46,657 nucleotides of DNA from Bacteroidota bacterium. GTDB taxonomy: Bacteria > Bacteroidota > Bacteroidia > CAIKAF01. The DNA lies in NCBI GenBank assembly GCA_023432985.1, contig JAEZEQ010000003.1:1-46657 (forward strand), given 5' to 3'. Positions 18,334 through 26,377 of the stretch are shown here, piece after piece. Both the position numbers and the translations under genes were made by a program. Each line of letters opens with the position of its first letter. Position 1 is the stretch's first letter. Under the pieces are notes generated by a model. The model was not told where the DNA came from. It saw only the letters and a list, made by a program, of their open reading frames with translations, and did no database searches.

Positions 18334-18914
18334 ATCCCTTCCGATTTGCCGTAATTCAGAATAATTTCGCTTTCATAAGCCAGCCATTCTGCCCAACGTT
18401 TATCCACATATTCCCGTGGTTTTACGGATCTTGCCAGCGTGATAAACATGGTATAATGAGCGGCTTCGCTTTCCATTAATTCTCTGTAAAATGCGGCCAA
18501 TTCTTCATCATCAATATGTTCGCTTAAGACCCTGAATCTTTCGCAGCTTCGTGCTTCGATCAGGGCACCAATGAGCAACCTTTCCACGAGGTTTACTTCG
18601 CGGCTATTGCCTTTAATCATAAAGTTTAGTAAATCGTTGACATAGAAGTCTTTTTTTTCCTTTTCGAGTTGATAACCTCTTTCAAGAATAATATGGTAAA
18701 CGCGTCGGAAATGCTCCATTTCTTCTTGAACCAAGGCACTCATTTTCTCCACTACATCTTCAAAATCGGGGAATTGAGTCATAATAGAGATGGCCGAAGA
18801 GGCTGCTTTTTGTTCGCACCAAGCATGATCGATGAGTATATCTTTGATATTATTTTCCACCACATTTTTTACCCAAATTGGGTCTGTAGCCATTTTTAGA
18901 CGAAAAGTTCCCAT
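18324..18914 (-). CDS. miaE: tRNA-(2-methylthio-N6-isopentenyl-A37) hydroxylase MiaE
   Basis: 196 residues from MGTFRLKMATDP; a further in-frame ATG at 18893 (MATDPIW) is possible. A longer open frame of 296 codons exists but its added residues are not family-like. The protein is a ferritin-like diiron monooxygenase that hydroxylates the isopentenyl group at A37 of tRNA. Seen: HAWCEQKAASSA, EEMEHFRRVY (ExxH ligand pair), LLIGALIEARSCERF, and ESEAAHYTMF (second ExxH pair). It needs MiaA and MiaB products, not in this window. A -7 element ends five bases before the start, so the mRNA may be leaderless or use the inner ATG. Confidence 0.92.
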   Translation of the reverse strand: MGTFRLKMATDPIWVKNVVENNIKDILIDHAWCEQKAASSAISIMTQFPDFEDVVEKMSALVQEEMEHFRRVYHIILERGYQLEKEKKDFYVNDLLNFMIKGNSREVNLVERLLIGALIEARSCERFRVLSEHIDDEELAAFYRELMESEAAHYTMFITLARSVKPREYVDKRWAEWLAYESEIILNYGKSEGIHG

Positions 18915-18918
18915 GCTG

Positions 18919-18926
18919 CAAAAGTA
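18919..18926 (-). promoter_or_regulatory. Candidate -7 element of miaE
   Basis: TACTTTTG on the minus strand matches TAnnTTTG and is followed by CAGC and then the ATG at 18914. The start point would fall at or next to the start codon. No clear -33 element. Confidence 0.4.
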
Positions 18927-19001
18927 GTGTGAAAAAGATAAATGCGAAAAAGAAGCAAAATATAGACATAAAATTATGTATTTTTCGCAAAAATTAACCC
19001 C

Positions 19002-20711
19002 ATGAATACAAAGAAACCTCTGCTGCTTTTCATATTTAGTATACTCATTAATACTGCATATACTCAGGGTGTTTATGCTGATTATAGTAAGGATTACTAT
19101 CATATGATCGAGCGTTATGAGATTAAGAACAGTAGGCTCAGCGAAGATTTTTTTACCACGGGCGGCAATATACGCAGGCAGGATATAGCTTCGTATTTCG
19201 ATTATTATACGCAAAATTTGAATCCCAAAACCAAGTTATCGCGTCGGGATTCCTTTAATATAGATTATTTATTAGCCGATAATTGGGAATGGAGTAAAGA
19301 TCCGGATGCGGCATCGCGGCCCTATGCCAAGATAAAGAAGAGTTTTTTGAAGCATTTTTATGTAAGGCGCAATGCATTTTTGAGTTATGAGAGCAAGAAT
19401 AAATTATTCGAAGTGCAGTTCAATCCGCGTTTTTATGGCATGATTGGATATGAGCCGGGTTATGGGATGCATTATATCAATACGCGTGCATTTGAGGCGC
19501 GGGGTATGATAGGGCGGCGCTTGGGATTTTATACCAGTTTGACCGAGAATCAGGCTCGTTTTCCGTCCTATTATGCAGCGGTAGAGAAGGGGCAGAATGC
19601 TTTACCGGGCGAGAATTTTTACAAGGATTACAAGCAAAATGGGGCTTATGATTATTTTGGGTTCAGGGGTTATCTGACATTTACGGCCATCAAAGACGTT
19701 TTGCAATTTCAATTTGGGCATGATAATCAGCGTATAGGAACGGGCTATAGATCCTTATTGCTCGACAATAATGGACCACCTATGTTATTTTTAAAGACCA
19801 GCGTTAAAGTCTGGAAATTCAATTACCAGTGGATGTTGGCTCAGGGGATAAATAATTCGTCCAAGAATGCTTATCAGGGTTTCGATAAAAAATATTTTGC
19901 CTGGCATCATTTAAGTATGAATATAGGGAAGCATTTTAACCTGGGTATATTTGAGGCCATAACAAACGGCAATTCGGGAGCAGATGCCAAATTTGAGTTG
20001 AATTATCTAAATCCGGTTATTATTTATCGTTCGGTAGAAGCATTTATAGGGAATAAAAATGCGGCCATGTTGGGTATGGATTTTAAAGTAAATTTTTTGC
20101 GTCATTTTCAGGTATACGGACAATTGGCTATATCCGAATTAAATTTTCAGGAACTAAAGAAAAGGAACGGTTGGTTTGGAAATCAGCAAAGTTTTCAGAT
20201 TGGGGCAAAATATATAGATGCGTTTACGCTAAAGAATTTAGATCTACAGGCCGAGTTCAACTATGTGCGTCCTTTTATGTATAGCGATCGGATACCTGAA
20301 GCTGCGTATACACATTACAATCAGCCTTTGGCGCATAATTTAGGAGCCAATGTAGCCGAAATTGTGGGTATAATACGCTATCAACCGCATAATCGGGTAC
20401 ATCTGACCTTAGAATCCTTTTATGCATTGCGTGGTTTGGATGCGGATACGTCGATGAATTATGGGAGTAATTTGCTGAATTCCTATACAGATCGTTCGCA
20501 GGATTATGGCAATTATATAGGCAGTGGGGTTCGAACTAAGGTGTTTTTTGCACATTTTACGGCATCCTATATGGTTCGTCATAATTTATTTATCGATTTC
20601 AATACCCTATTTCGTTCGAGTCGCAGTGCTTTGCCTCAATTCGACGATAATTCGCTCAGTGTAAATCTGAGTGTGCGCATGAACATGGGAAGACGCTTCA
20701 TGGCCTATTAA
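19002..20711 (+). CDS. Outer-membrane beta-barrel protein, Wzi/RemB-like
   Basis: 569 residues with a signal peptide (MNTKKPLLLF to about YTQG). The body has regularly alternating aromatic strands and the stretch FQFGHDNQRIGTGYRSLLL, followed by FLKTSVKVWKFNYQW. This resembles the capsule-assembly Wzi family and the Flavobacterium gliding protein RemB. The chain ends in LSVRMNMGRRFMAY, consistent with a final barrel strand with an aromatic C-terminus. No T9SS domain. It is predicted to sit in the outer membrane, perhaps handling surface polysaccharide or motility adhesins. The family link is from memory of motif style and is moderate. Confidence 0.7.
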   Translation: MNTKKPLLLFIFSILINTAYTQGVYADYSKDYYHMIERYEIKNSRLSEDFFTTGGNIRRQDIASYFDYYTQNLNPKTKLSRRDSFNIDYLLADNWEWSKDPDAASRPYAKIKKSFLKHFYVRRNAFLSYESKNKLFEVQFNPRFYGMIGYEPGYGMHYINTRAFEARGMIGRRLGFYTSLTENQARFPSYYAAVEKGQNALPGENFYKDYKQNGAYDYFGFRGYLTFTAIKDVLQFQFGHDNQRIGTGYRSLLLDNNGPPMLFLKTSVKVWKFNYQWMLAQGINNSSKNAYQGFDKKYFAWHHLSMNIGKHFNLGIFEAITNGNSGADAKFELNYLNPVIIYRSVEAFIGNKNAAMLGMDFKVNFLRHFQVYGQLAISELNFQELKKRNGWFGNQQSFQIGAKYIDAFTLKNLDLQAEFNYVRPFMYSDRIPEAAYTHYNQPLAHNLGANVAEIVGIIRYQPHNRVHLTLESFYALRGLDADTSMNYGSNLLNSYTDRSQDYGNYIGSGVRTKVFFAHFTASYMVRHNLFIDFNTLFRSSRSALPQFDDNSLSVNLSVRMNMGRRFMAY

Positions 20712-20715
20712 AAAA

Positions 20716-20739
20716 AAAGGCAATCCGAAGATTGCCTTT
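20716..20739. terminator. Bidirectional rho-independent terminator
   Basis: Perfect 10-bp stem AAAGGCAATC / GATTGCCTTT with a CGAA tetraloop. A run of A before it gives a strong T tail on the minus strand, ending the lipoprotein gene; the plus side has a shorter T tail for the outer-membrane gene. It sits between the two convergent stops. Confidence 0.85.
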
Positions 20740-20757
20740 CCATCTATAAATTAGATA

Positions 20758-21414
20758 TTAATGTTCGAATGTAATAAGTATACGCGTTCTATCTGTTTGC
20801 GTTTCTTTGGTATTTGCGTTGGGTTGGAATGTAGAAACCGTTTCGGATGTGTATTCAAGTACTAATTGTTCTTTATCCAATTCAACAACATTAAAATTCA
20901 CAGGTTGATTTCCATAAAACGGGAACTCCAGATTTGCTTTTTGTTGATCGTTATTTTTCCAATTCCAGTAAAAAGAGCTGGAGTTTGTAGAAGGCAAATC
21001 GCTGTGTGTAACCGTAGTACCCGGTAGGCCGGAAACCTCGGTAAAGGTGCTGATTCTTTTCACAGTCACTTCAAAAGAACCCGCTCCGCCTTCTTCGAAA
21101 ATCCAATTCCCTGCAAAATCGTGTTTAACAGTAGTTCTGGTAAAGAAGTCGGGACTTCCCACCTCTTGGTTTAATTGATAATTAACCGTTGTATACTCCG
21201 ATCCGGCGATATGAGTAGAGTCCATTTGAATTTGGGTTTCATCCGGAGTGGCATCCAAATAATCTGTTTTATCGATTTCTTTCATTACGATTTCTGCAGA
21301 TTTAATTTTCCATTCCGAACGTGTCAGATTCTTATCGTACCCATCTTTTTCTTTGGCACATCCTGCCACGATAAATGCGCAAGCTGCCGCTACAATTAAA
21401 TTAGTTGTTTTCAT
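20758..21414 (-). CDS. Lipoprotein of unknown function
   Basis: 218 residues. The N-terminus is a lipoprotein signal with lipobox VAGC (Cys 19). The residues after the Cys are AKEKDG; a Lys followed by acidic residues resembles the Bacteroidota surface-export signal, so surface display is possible. The mature part is a single polar domain with predicted beta strands (TTVNYQL, FEVTVKRIST, LVLEYTSETVS) of the kind seen in small lipocalin-like or DUF lipoproteins. No family recognised. It is preceded by a -7 element and ends at the bidirectional terminator. Confidence 0.8.
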   Translation of the reverse strand: MKTTNLIVAAACAFIVAGCAKEKDGYDKNLTRSEWKIKSAEIVMKEIDKTDYLDATPDETQIQMDSTHIAGSEYTTVNYQLNQEVGSPDFFTRTTVKHDFAGNWIFEEGGAGSFEVTVKRISTFTEVSGLPGTTVTHSDLPSTNSSSFYWNWKNNDQQKANLEFPFYGNQPVNFNVVELDKEQLVLEYTSETVSTFQPNANTKETQTDRTRILITFEH

Positions 21415-21433
21415 ATAAAAATTGTTTAGGGCT

Positions 21434-21441
21434 CAAAGGTA
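21434..21441 (-). promoter_or_regulatory. Candidate -7 element of the lipoprotein gene
   Basis: TACCTTTG followed by AGCCC on the minus strand, 20 bases before the ATG. It matches TAnnTTTG; the -33 region is not recognisable. Confidence 0.45.
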
Positions 21442-21513
21442 AAAGATTTTTTTTGAGAACGGTTTGAAAATAACAAACTAATTCTAAACGAATTTAAGTT
21501 GATAACTCGTAAT

Positions 21514-22845
21514 TTATTGATTTTCAGTAAATTTTATACCGTACTTTTCCAGTTCATCGAGTACAGGATTATAGATTTCCGGGTTAAGGGGTAATTGAAC
21601 TCCTTTCCCTGTGATTTTTCCGGTGAGCATGGCTACGGCGGCTATACCCAGGGGGAGTCCCACCGTTTTAGCCATGGCACTATGGAGCGTATTTTCGCCT
21701 ATACAAACCATGGAAGAATAGAGATTTTTTTGTTCTCCATTTAATATATATACGAATTTATGCCACATCACAATCATGTCTTTATCCTCCGGTTTAGGCG
21801 TCCATTTTTGTTCGAGTATATGCAGCAGCATTTGTGCGGGACTTGCATTATGCAGTCCGGGTTTTACCGTATCGTCGAAGAGGCCGAGCCAGGTTAACTT
21901 TTCCATTTCGAGCGAATCGAGATCCAGTTTCAATTGTTGGGCCAGTTTTGTTTCGACCGAATCGGTGGGGTGGTAGTATAAAAAGGCATTAATAAAATCG
22001 CGGTTTGTGAGTTCGTGCGAGTCGAGCATTATATAAGAGTCGTCCGTTGCTCCCAATTGCACCAGACAATCCCATGCTTTAGAGAATCCGGGTTTACGGA
22101 AAGTGCCTCTATAGATAGTTTGCACGTCGTGCAATTTATAGGCATCCTTGTATTTCAGAGAGTCACGGTTCGCATAGCCTTCAAATTTTCCATAGGGTTC
22201 AATGCGTACGATTTCCGTGCGTCTAAAGACACGTTGATATGGGATATACTTGTATTTGCCTTCGTGCAAGAATTTACAAGCACCGCCTTGAGAGGCCAGT
22301 ACCACATTTTTAGGTGCCCAGAAAAACTTATAATGCCAGGGATTATCGTCGCTTTCCGGGGCGGGTAATCCACCTGTAAAAGATTCGAAATCGCGAATAT
22401 AGGCACCTTGAGCTTGCAATCGGTCTATAATACGCAAGGCGCTCATATGGTCAATTCCCGGGTCAACGCCCATTTCATTGAGCAGCAATACACCTGCATC
22501 GCAGGCGGCCTGATCCAGTTTTTTCATTTCATCGCTTACATAAGAGGCGGTGACCATATTCTTTTTAAGCAGAATACAATCTTTAGCCACATCAATATGC
22601 AGGTGTGCGGGCAACATAGAAATAACCAGATCGTGCGATAGGATTAATTCCTTGCGTAAATCCTCATTGCGTATATCAAAAGCAATGGCGCTGCCATTGG
22701 GGTGATTATTTAATTTTTCTTCAGCCAGTTTGGGATTCATTTCGGCAATCGTAAGCGTAAAAGGAACTTGCGTACTCTTTTCCAATAAGTAATCGATTAG
22801 TGCGGTTGCCGATCTGCCTGCTCCGATAAGCAATATTTTCTTCAT
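21514..22845 (-). CDS. Saccharopine dehydrogenase-like enzyme
   Basis: 443 residues. Rossmann NAD(P)-binding N-terminus ILLIGAGRSATALIDYL, then DLVISMLPAHLH, the NEMGVDPGIDHM motif near residues 132-143 typical of the family, and FTGGLPAPESDDNPWHYKF near 165-183. The family includes the glutamate-forming saccharopine dehydrogenase (lysine degradation or biosynthesis) and carboxynorspermidine synthase. The C-terminal domain keeps GLPLGIAAVAML. In this phylum the lysine-degrading role is the usual annotation, but no partner gene is adjacent. It is likely a single-gene transcript. Confidence 0.85.
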   Translation of the reverse strand: MKKILLIGAGRSATALIDYLLEKSTQVPFTLTIAEMNPKLAEEKLNNHPNGSAIAFDIRNEDLRKELILSHDLVISMLPAHLHIDVAKDCILLKKNMVTASYVSDEMKKLDQAACDAGVLLLNEMGVDPGIDHMSALRIIDRLQAQGAYIRDFESFTGGLPAPESDDNPWHYKFFWAPKNVVLASQGGACKFLHEGKYKYIPYQRVFRRTEIVRIEPYGKFEGYANRDSLKYKDAYKLHDVQTIYRGTFRKPGFSKAWDCLVQLGATDDSYIMLDSHELTNRDFINAFLYYHPTDSVETKLAQQLKLDLDSLEMEKLTWLGLFDDTVKPGLHNASPAQMLLHILEQKWTPKPEDKDMIVMWHKFVYILNGEQKNLYSSMVCIGENTLHSAMAKTVGLPLGIAAVAMLTGKITGKGVQLPLNPEIYNPVLDELEKYGIKFTENQ

Positions 22846-22940
22846 ACGAAATTATGACAATTAAACAGCAGCAAAGGAAAGAAAATAAGGGCTACATTGC
22901 CAAATAAAGTAGAGGAATTATTTAAATAGAAAAGCAATTG

Positions 22941-22948
22941 TACATTTG
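22941..22948 (+). promoter_or_regulatory. Candidate -7 element of the DUF423 gene
   Basis: TACATTTG matches TAnnTTTG; the ATG is 14 bases downstream, a typical short leader for this window. The upstream TTT at the -33 position lacks the G. Confidence 0.45.
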
Positions 22949-22962
22949 TGCTTTTATACAAT

Positions 22963-23346
22963 ATGAGAAATAAGTATATATTCTTTGGGACAATTACGGC
23001 AGCCTTATCGGTCATATTAGGAGCAATGGGTGCACATTGGGTCGGACAAAATTTTACGCCACGAAGTGTAGAACTTTTTGGAACGGCATCCGACTATCAA
23101 ATGTATCATTCCATAGGGTTGATTTTAATAGGCATATTGGCAGAGCGTAAAAAGCATTTATCCTTTTTTCTTCCGGCCTTATTTATGGGATTAGGTATGC
23201 TTTTTTTCTCCGGGAGCATTTATTTGCTTGCCTTAAGATCGGCCTTCGAAACAGATTTATCCTTTTTGGGTCCGGTTACTCCACTGGGCGGATTATGCTT
23301 TATAAGCGGCTGGATATTATTCGGCATTAAAGCTTTTCAAAAATAA
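22963..23346 (+). CDS. DUF423 (YgdD-like) small membrane protein
   Basis: 127 residues from the ATG at 22963; an upstream GTG at 22948 lies inside the promoter element and is rejected. Four membrane segments are visible. The family signature is present: ALSVILGAMGAHWV, DYQMYHSIGLILIGIL, the central GLGMLFFSGSIYLLAL, and FLGPVTPLGGLCFISGW. The function of DUF423 is not established; homologues include E. coli YgdD. It converges on the thioredoxin-fold gene. Confidence 0.92.
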   Translation: MRNKYIFFGTITAALSVILGAMGAHWVGQNFTPRSVELFGTASDYQMYHSIGLILIGILAERKKHLSFFLPALFMGLGMLFFSGSIYLLALRSAFETDLSFLGPVTPLGGLCFISGWILFGIKAFQK

Positions 23347-23351
23347 AGACT

Positions 23352-24440
23352 TTATTCGAGCATTTTAGCATCCGAATTATAGCCGTAAAACCGCAATCTT
23401 TCGGCATATTGAGTACGGTATTCGGGCAAAGGATTCAGGAATAATGCAGCAGCAGATAATTTCAATACTTCGTCGCGGGCTTCCGGAAGAGCATTAAATA
23501 AATCCTTTGCATAAATGGACAAAAGAGCGTCATTTTGCCGAAACATGCTGTATAATTGGTTCGAAAAATAACGAGCATCGGCTAAATTTCTATGTTTTAA
23601 AGCAAAATAAAAGCGGCGAGACAAGAAAGTAGAATCGCTTTGGTCGTTGGAGAGTGCATATTCCAACATAATAGCTTTGTGATAATGAAGAGAATCGGCA
23701 TCTTTAAGCGATTTTTCGAGGGATCTGTGCACAAAATTCCGCAGTGCCGTTTCTTGTGAGGCAACTTGTGGATGTTGGAGAAAAAGAGGAAGATATTCGT
23801 ATACATAATGGCCTTCCTCATCCGAAACAGTAGATAGAGTATAATCCAAAATTTCGATATAAATATCCGAAATAATGCGATTATTTCTATGCCAAAGTTG
23901 ACATGTTTTCATGCTTTGAATGGCATTTAAACTGTCTTTTGCAATAAAATAATGAGTATATACAGAACGGGCAAAACTATCGATCGCGCAAAAATTATCC
24001 GACCAATAATTTTCAAAAAAAGCATCATATTTTTTATCCTTCATACTTTTTAGTATAGACATAAAAAGGATTTGAGGATTTTGAACGTTTTCGTATACAA
24101 ATGACTTATTTTCGTTGTGATTAACCCATAGAACAGTAGGAGTGGTGGTGACTTGGTGTTTAATCAGCCATTCAGTATTGGCGGGATTTTGGGCATTTTT
24201 AGCCAATAAAGTTGCATTTTTTTTCAACCATTTTTTCTCCTTATTCAGCGCATTAAGTTTTCTTGAAAAATCGTGGCAGTAACTACAATCTTCCTGATAA
24301 ACATAATAGAATGTCATTTTTTTTCGAGCTTCTTTTCGGGCATATTTAGCCGGCACATATTCATTATAGAAGGGTAGTGGTTTTTGTGCGAAAGCAAGCA
24401 GCGAATTAAGAGAAAAAAGCAGACAGAATAAGATGCGCAT
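23352..24440 (-). CDS. Secreted thioredoxin-fold protein with helical C-terminal domain
   Basis: 362 residues from MRILFCLLFS, which starts a signal peptide ending about AFAQ. A frame extended into comB adds 17 unlikely residues. After the signal comes a thioredoxin-like domain (about residues 30-145) with the redox motif CSYC in YVYQEDCSYCHDFSRK and a cis-Pro-type loop TTTPTVLWV. The remaining 200 residues are helical, with repeated pairs of short helices suggesting a TPR-like domain. It begins one base after the comB stop, so the two are co-transcribed. Periplasmic disulfide reductase or thiol sensor is inferred; no substrate is visible. Confidence 0.8.
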   Translation of the reverse strand: MRILFCLLFSLNSLLAFAQKPLPFYNEYVPAKYARKEARKKMTFYYVYQEDCSYCHDFSRKLNALNKEKKWLKKNATLLAKNAQNPANTEWLIKHQVTTTPTVLWVNHNENKSFVYENVQNPQILFMSILKSMKDKKYDAFFENYWSDNFCAIDSFARSVYTHYFIAKDSLNAIQSMKTCQLWHRNNRIISDIYIEILDYTLSTVSDEEGHYVYEYLPLFLQHPQVASQETALRNFVHRSLEKSLKDADSLHYHKAIMLEYALSNDQSDSTFLSRRFYFALKHRNLADARYFSNQLYSMFRQNDALLSIYAKDLFNALPEARDEVLKLSAAALFLNPLPEYRTQYAERLRFYGYNSDAKMLE

Positions 24441-24441
24441 A

Positions 24442-25212
24442 CTAACCCGGATTTTCCAATTGCTTGGCATAGAGATTTTCGATTCCGCCATGTAGGGTGG
24501 CGTTTATTAATTGTCCCTTAATAAAACAAGGTACGGCATTTGTTTTATCAAAAGAAAGACAATAGTCTATATCTTCTTGCAAGTTTAGGCGGGCCAGGCG
24601 GTTTCGGTGCGAACTTTCGAGCAAGAAAGCGTTCAAATCCGATTTTGCGGCTTGGTATAGAGAAAGGCTGGCAATGGCGGCATCGCTGTCGTTTTCGTAG
24701 CTATAACCTGCATTTTTCAAATCTTCTACCACTGCTCCGGCAAAAAGTGTATCCTCGAGATTAAATCGGTTTTTCCAACCGGCACAAAGCACCATCACAT
24801 CCTTATTAAGTCCCTTTAGCGCTTGCATTAAAGCCGAAAAATTCACGAATGACCCGATAAGAATATAGGGGCAATCTTTTGCTGCTTCAATGGCTTGTGT
24901 TCCGTTTGTGGTTGTGATTACCAGTTTTTTTCCTTGGATATCGGGCCTCATGTAGGAGAGGGGACTGTTACCAAACTCAAATCCTTCCACTATTTCTCCG
25001 CCTCTTTCAGCAGCAATGATGACATTATCCTCGTTTTTGTAGAAATAGGTATCTTCTACGTGAGGAACGGGAATCACATAATCTATTCCATATTCAAAAG
25101 CGGTGCAAATGGCCGTTGTGGCACGTAAAATATCCACAACTACAGTAATGGCTTCATCTTGGGCATATAGAGGGTATAGAGCCGGTGTAAAACATACTTT
25201 TACTATAGGCAT
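24442..25212 (-). CDS. comB: ComB-family 2-phosphosulfolactate phosphatase
   Basis: 256 residues. ComB hydrolyses 2-phospho-3-sulfolactate to sulfolactate; in methanogens this is a step to coenzyme M, in bacteria it can feed sulfolactate or other sulfonates. Seen: VDILRATTAICTAFEYG near residues 27-43, the AAERGGE motif near residues 68-74, FEFGNSPLSY near 78-87, and TTTNGTQAI near 100-108, all typical of the family. No ComA or other coenzyme M genes are in the window, so the in vivo substrate is uncertain. It lies between gcvT and the thioredoxin-fold gene on the same strand. Confidence 0.9.
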   Translation of the reverse strand: MPIVKVCFTPALYPLYAQDEAITVVVDILRATTAICTAFEYGIDYVIPVPHVEDTYFYKNEDNVIIAAERGGEIVEGFEFGNSPLSYMRPDIQGKKLVITTTNGTQAIEAAKDCPYILIGSFVNFSALMQALKGLNKDVMVLCAGWKNRFNLEDTLFAGAVVEDLKNAGYSYENDSDAAIASLSLYQAAKSDLNAFLLESSHRNRLARLNLQEDIDYCLSFDKTNAVPCFIKGQLINATLHGGIENLYAKQLENPG

Positions 25213-25277
25213 ATAGTGTTTGATATATGGTTTTGTATAAGAAAGCTACAGCTTTTTTAGAAATAATGAAAAAAAAA

Positions 25278-26357
25278 TTACAAAAATGGTGTTTTTACCA
25301 CTTTCGCTGCAATATTTTTTTCGCGTATTTTAATAAAAATCGGCGTATCGATTTGGGCATATTCTGCAGGAACATATCCTAGTCCTATGGCCTTATTCAA
25401 GCTTGGAGATTGCGTACCGGAAGTCACCCTTCCAATCGTTTCTCCATTGGCATTCACAATATCATAACCTTGACGCGGGATACCTCTTTCGGTCAATTCG
25501 AATCCGATTAATTTATTTTGAGCGCCTTCTGTTTTTATTTTTTCAGCAAATTCGCGACCTACAAAGTCTTTGGTGAATTTAGTAATCCATCCTAAACCGG
25601 CTTCAATGGGATTGGTATTATCATCAATTTCGTGTCCATATAAACAGAAAGATTTTTCTAAACGCAAGGTATCACGAGCGCCTAAGCCACATGGCTCAAG
25701 TCCCATTTCTTTTCCTGCGTCCAGGATGGTATTCCAAACATCTAATGCATATTCATTTGGAACATATACTTCGAATCCACCCGAACCCGTATAACCTGTA
25801 GCTGATACAATCACATTTTCAACGCCTGCGAATTTTCCAATACCAAAAGTATAGTATTTCATTTCCACTAAATTCAATTCAGTTAGAGGCTGCAATAATT
25901 TAGCCGCATTCGGACCTTGAATTGCGAATAAAGACAAGTCGTCAGAAACGTTTGTCAATTCGGCATTGAACTCGGCATTATATTTAGAAATATGTGTCCA
26001 ATCTTTATCAATATTCGAGGCATTTACTACTAAGAAATAATCTTCTTCATTATTTCGGTATACGAGTAGGTCGTCTACAATTCCACCTGTTTCGTTAGGG
26101 AAGCAGCTGTATTGTACTTGGCCATCTACTAATTTTGAAACATCATTCGACGTAACTTTTTGTAGTAATGCTAAGGCATTCGGACCTTTCACTCTAAATT
26201 CGCCCATATGCGACACATCGAAGATGCCTACATTTTCACGTACGGCAATATGTTCTTTCCCTAGTCCGGCATATGTTACCGGCATATTATAACCGGCAAA
26301 TTCCACCATTTTTGCACCTAAAGCAATGTGCACATCATTCAAAACTATATACTTCAT
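25278..26357 (-). CDS. gcvT: Glycine cleavage system T protein (aminomethyltransferase)
   Basis: 359 residues from the ATG at 26357; a TTG two codons upstream is less likely. It transfers the methylene group from the aminomethyl-lipoyl H protein to tetrahydrofolate and releases ammonia. Seen: LGAKMVEFAGYNMPVTY, the catalytic-region FDVSHMGEFRVKG, FPNETGGIVDDLLVYR with the conserved Asp pair, GYTGSGGFEVYVP, and LGARDTLRLEKSF. It starts 20 bases after glyA, and both act on glycine and tetrahydrofolate, so one operon driven by the glyA promoter is likely. GcvH and GcvP are not in the window. Confidence 0.97.
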   Translation of the reverse strand: MKYIVLNDVHIALGAKMVEFAGYNMPVTYAGLGKEHIAVRENVGIFDVSHMGEFRVKGPNALALLQKVTSNDVSKLVDGQVQYSCFPNETGGIVDDLLVYRNNEEDYFLVVNASNIDKDWTHISKYNAEFNAELTNVSDDLSLFAIQGPNAAKLLQPLTELNLVEMKYYTFGIGKFAGVENVIVSATGYTGSGGFEVYVPNEYALDVWNTILDAGKEMGLEPCGLGARDTLRLEKSFCLYGHEIDDNTNPIEAGLGWITKFTKDFVGREFAEKIKTEGAQNKLIGFELTERGIPRQGYDIVNANGETIGRVTSGTQSPSLNKAIGLGYVPAEYAQIDTPIFIKIREKNIAAKVVKTPFL

Positions 26358-26377
26358 TTCCAATAAATTAAAATTAA

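Noticed and set aside
18915..19214. N-terminal extension of miaE to 296 codons
   Set aside because: The added 100 residues overlap the divergent outer-membrane gene, contain the promoter element and do not resemble the family.
25242..25255. AAAGCT-AC-AGCTTT hairpin between gcvT and comB
   Set aside because: The stem is only five or six base pairs with a tiny loop; too weak to call a terminator.
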